From the NCBI GenBank assembly GCA_030837265.1, contig JAUPKV010000233.1, forward strand, positions 1 to 10,547: a stretch of 10,547 bases of DNA, given 5' to 3'. Numbering within the stretch: the first letter of the stretch is position 1; the number at the start of each line of letters is the position of its first letter. This DNA comes from Methanobacteriota archaeon (lineage in GTDB: Archaea; Halobacteriota; Methanosarcinia; Methanosarcinales; Methanosarcinaceae). A program made the position numbers and the translations under genes. Below, piece by piece: positions 7,901-10,547 of this stretch. A model generated the notes under the pieces. It made no database searches, was not told the DNA's origin, and saw nothing but the letters and a program-made list of their open reading frames with translations.

Positions 7901-9624
7901 AGGGAATGAAAGGAAAGAATGCTGAAAGGAGCTCAGAGGAAAACCCAGCGCTTTCTGAGGAACTGCTGGAGAAATTTGCCTCCTCCTTGATAGAGCTGGG
8001 GAGATATGAAGAAGCATTGCTGCCACTTGGCAAACTTACAGCGAGCGAATCCTATTCAAAAGAGACCTGCTATAAAAAAGGAATTGTACTCTGCGAACTC
8101 GGCAGACCGGAAGAGGCTGTAGAGGTATTTTCGGAACTTCTTTCAGTTTGTCCCGATTTTAAACGAGCTAATTACAGGACAGGACTAATATTCTTTTCTC
8201 TTGAAAAATATGAGGAAGCTATCAAGGCCCTTAAAGAAGCTCTACAAAGTGATCATGTTGAGAACCATTTACAGGTAAAGGATCATGAACTAAATGATTA
8301 CGAGACCGAAGATTCATGGATAAAAATAGGGCTTTCCTATCTTAAAACAGGATCCTATGAAGAAGCTTTGGGGATTTTTGAGAAAATCCTTGAGAAGAAA
8401 GCTAATGCAGCTGATATATGGTATTTGAAAGGACTTGCATATAGAGGGCTTGAACAGCACCAGAACGCACTGGACGCTTTTGAACGGTCACTTGAGCTCG
8501 ATTCCGCCATGGAAGCTGCCTGGGAGCAAAAAGGGCTTGCCCTTCTCGGACTTAAAAAATATGAAGAAGCTCGCCAGGCCTTCAATTCACTCCTTATCCT
8601 TAACGCAAAAAACGTAAATGCTCTATATAGACGCTCTTTAGCCAATCTCAAGCTCTTGCGTTTTAAGGAAGCTGCCAGGGACCTGGAAAAAGTTTTATTG
8701 CTTGCGCCGGATTATCCGGACTTTCTGGAAGCCTGTTACAGGCTCGGAATTGCTAGAATTGAATCTCAGGACTATGAAAAAGCCCTGGAAGCTTTTAACA
8801 TGATTCTGGAGAAAAAACCTTTACACAGGGAATCGCTTCAATATAGGGCTCATGTGCTTTTTAATCTTGGGAGATTTTCGGATGCTGCCGTAACGTTCAG
8901 GATCTTACTGGAATCAGCTCCCGAAGACCCTGAAATCCTGAATTATCTCGGACTTTGTCATCTTGAGCTCAATAATTTAAAAGAAGCTCTTATTGCTTTC
9001 GAAAGAGCCGTTCTTTTCAATCCGGGGAATGAGGAAGCCCTGTACAACGCAGCAACCACTCTTATCAAGCTTGAAAGGACTCCGGATGCCCTGAGCTATT
9101 TTGATCGCTTACTTGATATCTCTCCGGACAACCTTGATGCTCTGAACTATAAAGGAATTGTATTTTGTAAACTTGAAAAGTACAGGGAAGCCTTGAAAAC
9201 TTTTGACCAGGTACTGGAAAAAGACCCTGAAAACATTAAGGCAATTTATAATATAGGAGTGGTCTGTTTCAGACAAAAGCTTTATGAGATTGCATGTAAG
9301 GCCTTTAGTGAAACCCTTTCTTTCGACCCCAGGCATGAGCAGTCGCTCCGATATCTAGGAATTTCCCATGCCAAACTTGGAGCTTATGAAGAGGCTCTTT
9401 CGGTATTTGACAGGCTGCTAAGAATAAACCCGCAAGATGTGCAAACGATGAATTATATAGGAGTTATCCTGGGAAAAATGGAACGATATGCGGAAGCAAT
9501 AAGGGTTTTCGATGAGATTCTCCGCCTTTATCCAGGCCTGGCTGACGCAAAGAAAAAATTGGAAGCCTTAAAATGTCTTGAAAGCAGAGATGAGATGCCT
9601 GAGGAGAATGATGAGATTTCTTGA
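4939..9624 (+). CDS. Giant tetratricopeptide-repeat (TPR) protein, about 44 repeats
   Basis: From the first in-frame ATG the protein has 1561 residues and is almost entirely TPRs. Starting at residue 7 I can lay out 43 units, nearly all 34 residues long, showing the usual W/Y4, G8, Y11, A20, F24, A27 and P32 pattern (for example AAWYAKG, then YEEALESF, then LELNP). One further unit is mostly encoded upstream of this ATG. Two linkers break the array. Residues 961-1005 hold a short acidic repeat (listed separately), and residues 1110-1123 are polar. The last 27 residues (1535-1561) are a capping helix and acidic tail. There is no signal peptide, membrane segment or catalytic domain, so it is probably a cytoplasmic scaffold with a superhelical binding surface. 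TPR proteins bind peptides or proteins; the partner is unknown. The stop is followed by a 103-base gap to the DUF2148 gene on the same strand. Confidence 0.93.
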   Translation: MDPEHTGALFYKGFALMEIKKIVEALNSFDQVLKLEPNNSNAHSKRIIILAALGRLEEAVDACDKTLEISPDSAKTWYRKGLILTELSRNEASILCFEKALKLEPGCGAAWYAKGIAAGKTGRYEEALESFGQALELNPKDVEACYAKGLVFAKLEEHEKALGYFNLLIRETPKYIAALEQKALSLAKLGKYEEALGSIDAFLRKAPDSETALYARGILLNELSRYDEAEKTFSNILKINPLNKEIWLRKGLALIQLLRLNEAIEAFEEAIRLDPSYFEAWNSKCLALMKLEVYEEALEAFDSVLKVYPEMKEIWYNRALALLKMQRFENAASSFSRVTEIDPTYVDAWFQQGLLFTRIEKYEEALKAFDSLLEHNPDLIEAQKYRGTLLVELGLFKEALESIRKSLEKEPWNNILWLQMGKIFLDMGKFEDALQALKKAVELKPECEACLLNKGLALYSLKRYEEALLTFETVLKLNPFLETGWNKKGIVLGKLGKTEEALKAFEEAIKLRPDFEDAWRNKGLILLASEEFEKAEEAFAEVLKSNPGDLDSTYNRGISLLKLGKQEAALETFERVLSLNPAEYPDLFLYSIGIAQLELGKKAEAFETFNKYSEKNPGDEEIQFRRGKLALELEKYETALQTFNQVLCQNPGSKEAMCFTGICNLKLRQYDEAARNFKKVLEIDPAFEDALYQLGLSCFELGNFEEAIKTFEKILEVSSDNSDAIYMKSLSLLRLEKYEEAASGFRKVLVRDPSHSEALANLGTALFKRGLYKEAIKVFDRVLEANPGRQTVLFRKGLALKALGINQEASAIFDSVLELKPDCKQALEQKGYTHFELNEYDKAIEAFKAALLHSPEKEDLHYLKAVACFKIGNFEAALFSFKNAHDVGCQKPDIPYYTGISYFEIKEYEKAIKAFDIVLENTSPDPGILRRKALALFELGRAEETVSAVNSLLEFTLNCLDRENEGVYTDSGEHVDNGEYTDNGEYIEGMKGKNAERSSEENPALSEELLEKFASSLIELGRYEEALLPLGKLTASESYSKETCYKKGIVLCELGRPEEAVEVFSELLSVCPDFKRANYRTGLIFFSLEKYEEAIKALKEALQSDHVENHLQVKDHELNDYETEDSWIKIGLSYLKTGSYEEALGIFEKILEKKANAADIWYLKGLAYRGLEQHQNALDAFERSLELDSAMEAAWEQKGLALLGLKKYEEARQAFNSLLILNAKNVNALYRRSLANLKLLRFKEAARDLEKVLLLAPDYPDFLEACYRLGIARIESQDYEKALEAFNMILEKKPLHRESLQYRAHVLFNLGRFSDAAVTFRILLESAPEDPEILNYLGLCHLELNNLKEALIAFERAVLFNPGNEEALYNAATTLIKLERTPDALSYFDRLLDISPDNLDALNYKGIVFCKLEKYREALKTFDQVLEKDPENIKAIYNIGVVCFRQKLYEIACKAFSETLSFDPRHEQSLRYLGISHAKLGAYEEALSVFDRLLRINPQDVQTMNYIGVILGKMERYAEAIRVFDEILRLYPGLADAKKKLEALKCLESRDEMPEENDEIS
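7840..7905 (+). repeat. 18-bp tandem repeat inside the TPR gene, coding for six-residue acidic units
   Basis: Three 18-base units (7840-7857, 7858-7875, 7876-7893) and a partial fourth encode YTDSGE, HVDNGE, YTDNGE and YIEG (residues 968-989). They sit in the 45-residue linker that splits the TPR array into 28 and 15 units downstream of the ATG. The units keep frame, so gain or loss of copies would only change linker length. The Asp/Asn/Gly/Glu content suggests a flexible, possibly cation-binding linker. Confidence 0.8.
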
Positions 9625-9632
9625 GATTTCTT
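9613..9632 (+). repeat. Perfect 10-bp tandem duplication across the TPR stop codon
   Basis: GAGATTTCTT occurs twice in a row (9613-9622 and 9623-9632). The TGA stop (9622-9624) spans the junction. With a single copy the frame would read one residue-pair similarly and end at TAA, so the duplication barely alters the protein. It is probably recent slippage. Confidence 0.75.
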
Positions 9633-9694
9633 AATAGAAGCAAATTGCCTGAAAATTTTGAAAAATAATCTTACGGGAAAGCTTCCTCAAGGAG

Positions 9695-9709
9695 TATAAT
9701 AAATAATAT
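9695..9709 (+). promoter_or_regulatory. Probable TATA box of the DUF2148 gene, suggesting a leaderless transcript
   Basis: TATAATAAATAATAT begins 33 bases before the ATG at 9728. With the usual TATA-to-start distance of about 25-30 bases, transcription would begin at or within a few bases of the ATG. This agrees with the lack of any ribosome site close to the ATG; the only GGAG (9691-9694) is over 30 bases away and abuts the TATA box. Confidence 0.5.
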
Positions 9710-9727
9710 CATTTCCAATTCTTTTTT

Positions 9728-10294
9728 ATGAAACAGAATCCTGAACTCGAATCTATCGAGCTGCTTGCTGGAATTATCCTGACTTCCGCCCGAACAGCCC
9801 CAAAAGGCAAAGGCATCGATGACATTATAACCTGCCTCCTTTCTCCGGAAGAAAAATCCGAACTTGCCAGCCGGATGGAAGAACTTAGCGAAATTAAGGA
9901 CCTGAAATTTCTTATAAGGGATGCAAAAAATGTAAGAGATGCGGACAGCATTGTCCTTATAGGGCTGAAGGCTTCCGGTGTTGGCAACCTGGACTGTGGA
10001 GCATGTGGGTTTGCAAGCTGCAAAGAGATGCTTGAGCATGAAAAAGTACACAAAGAATTTCTTGGTCCTCAGTGCATGATTAAGTATCTTGATCTAGGAA
10101 TTGCCGTAGGTTCCGCAGCCGCAAAAGCAAAAGACCTCTGTGTCGATAACCGCGTACTTTATTCTGCAGGTGCTGCCGCCTGTTACTTCAAAATGATAGA
10201 CGCAGATGTAGCCATGGGGCTTCCGCTAAGCGTAAAAGGGAAAAACATCTTCTTTGATCGGGAATCCACAAGAATAACTCAGGATAGATCCTAA
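9728..10294 (+). CDS. DUF2148 protein with a ferredoxin-like Fe-S motif
   Basis: The complete 188-residue protein matches the DUF2148 family (COG4739, 'uncharacterized protein containing a ferredoxin domain'). The N-terminal region has ARTAPKGKGIDDI (21-33), a conserved family feature. The centre has a cysteine set of the FeS type, C90-x2-C93-x4-C98 (DCGACGFASCKEML) with a fourth cysteine C116 in GPQC. Such sets ligate a [4Fe-4S] cluster, as in the FeS domain of corrinoid/CODH-related proteins. Other cysteines are C36, C138 and C152. The C-terminal part is small-residue-rich (GIAVGSAAAKAKD) and ends with a Gly/Pro loop. It has no signal peptide and is expected to be a cytoplasmic redox or cofactor protein of anaerobes; substrate and partners are unknown. 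The ATG at 9728 is the first after an in-frame stop at 9704-9706. The gene lies 103 bases after the TPR gene but appears to have its own promoter. Confidence 0.9.
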   Translation: MKQNPELESIELLAGIILTSARTAPKGKGIDDIITCLLSPEEKSELASRMEELSEIKDLKFLIRDAKNVRDADSIVLIGLKASGVGNLDCGACGFASCKEMLEHEKVHKEFLGPQCMIKYLDLGIAVGSAAAKAKDLCVDNRVLYSAGAAACYFKMIDADVAMGLPLSVKGKNIFFDRESTRITQDRS

Positions 10295-10304
10295 ATTAAA
10301 TGTA
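10287..10304 (+). repeat. 18-bp direct repeat, copy 1 (spans DUF2148 stop)
   Basis: GATCCTAAATTAAATGTA occurs here and again, exactly, at 10399-10416, 112 bases downstream. This copy contains the last codons and the TAA stop of the DUF2148 gene. The flanking bases differ at both ends, so the identity is limited to these 18 bases. Confidence 0.8.
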
Positions 10305-10317
10305 TTAAATATATGTA

Positions 10318-10341
10318 TTTTTTCCTACAGTTTATTTTTAT
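10318..10341 (+). terminator. T-rich terminator region after the DUF2148 gene
   Basis: Six T in a row (10318-10323) and then TTTATTTTTAT (10331-10341) follow the stop by 24-47 bases. Runs of T are the main intrinsic termination signal in archaea. No strong stem precedes them. Confidence 0.45.
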
Positions 10342-10398
10342 CAATCTCGAATATCTGGAGGTAAAGTCCATAATTGATTCTTCGAAGATTTGATGAAT

Positions 10399-10416
10399 GA
10401 TCCTAAATTAAATGTA
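10399..10416 (+). repeat. 18-bp direct repeat, copy 2
   Basis: This is the second exact copy of the repeat at 10287-10304. Its ATG (10412-10414) opens a short frame to 10522, while the corresponding ATG in copy 1 is followed at once by a TAT codon and a stop. Confidence 0.8.
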
Positions 10417-10547
10417 CGTGATTACAGTTGAATATGAAGGAATTGTATCATTCCACGATCCGAATGACTTATCAAAAAATGATTTTTGCTTAACATTATA
10501 TAGTTTTAGTACTATTTCGTGATCAGATACTTGGTTGATCTTCAGAA
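10408..10547. other. Right-edge segment with two competing short frames
   Basis: On the plus strand 10412-10522 reads 36 residues (MYVITVEYEGIVSFHDPNDL and on, ending FSTIS) and has no ribosome site. On the minus strand a frame enters from beyond the right edge and ends at a TAA at 10410-10408 after about 45 codons (including SDHEIVLKLYNVKQKSFFDK and ending STVITYI). Codon pattern does not separate them. The minus-strand frame could be the end of a gene convergent with DUF2148; the plus-strand frame could be a truncated fragment. Neither resembles a family I recognise. Confidence 0.25.

Noticed and set aside
5028..9336. Many antisense and alternate-frame open stretches inside the TPR gene
   Set aside because: The repetitive TPR coding pattern keeps other frames open. 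They have no ribosome sites and their serine-rich products mirror the TPR codons.
9671..10053. Two minus-strand frames opposite the DUF2148 gene
   Set aside because: The plus strand encodes a recognisable family with a complete cysteine motif; the antisense products resemble nothing.
10357..10398. GGAGGT ribosome-like site in the right-hand spacer
   Set aside because: Only a handful of codons follow in any frame before a stop, so no gene can be supported.
10473..10488. CAAAAA/TTTTTG inverted repeat near the right edge
   Set aside because: It is a weak A/T stem expected by chance in such AT-rich DNA.
1..10547. CRISPR array, tRNA, rRNA, transposase or toxin-antitoxin pair
   Set aside because: I looked for spaced direct repeats, tRNA-like arms with a T-loop, transposase motifs and paired small genes, and found none.

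Overview
The window looks like chromosomal DNA of a methanogenic archaeon, most probably Methanosarcina or a close relative. The basis is indirect. Intergenic DNA is AT-rich with TATA-box-like promoters. Ribosome sites are of the GGAG type. There is a secreted PKD-domain protein, a surface protein with a PGF-CTERM-like (archaeosortase) tail, a DUF2148 ferredoxin-domain protein and a giant tetratricopeptide (TPR) protein. This combination is familiar from Methanosarcina genomes, but no 16S or other decisive marker is present. No tRNA, rRNA, CRISPR array, transposase or phage gene was found.

Layout. Positions 1-657 (minus, cut by the left edge) hold the N-terminal 219 residues of a secreted PKD-domain protein. 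Positions 658-1034 are intergenic and carry a hairpin with two alternative pairings. Positions 1035-2681 (minus) encode a 548-residue surface protein: signal peptide, CARDB/DUF11-like beta domains, Ser/Thr/Asn-rich stalk and PGF-CTERM-like anchor. Positions 2682-2913 form a divergent promoter region. Positions 2914-3663 (plus) encode a NIF3-family (DUF34) dimetal protein with all five expected metal ligands. Positions 3731-3877 (plus) hold a small highly charged reading frame with ACG where ATG would be expected. Positions 3902-4312 (minus) encode a small two-helix membrane protein of unknown function. Positions 4313-4838 are a long non-coding gap with tandem repeats and a repeated TATA-like box. 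Positions 4939-9624 (plus) encode a 1561-residue protein made almost wholly of TPRs. Its reading frame, first TPR and ribosome site extend upstream to about 4846, where no ATG, GTG or TTG exists. Positions 9728-10294 (plus) encode a DUF2148 Fe-S protein, probably from a leaderless or near-leaderless transcript. Positions 10295-10547 hold a T-rich terminator region, an 18-bp direct repeat and two ambiguous short frames.

How the genes work together. The two minus-strand genes at the left both encode exported cell-envelope proteins and may belong to one surface-protein locus. The other genes are cytoplasmic or membrane proteins with no obvious shared pathway. I see no convincing new multi-gene system. 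The points most worth checking are the two genes whose ribosome sites face non-standard start codons (ACG at 3731; ATC near 4846), the about 44-repeat TPR scaffold with its interrupting linkers, and the less AT-rich intergenic islands that resemble decayed or dispersed repeats.
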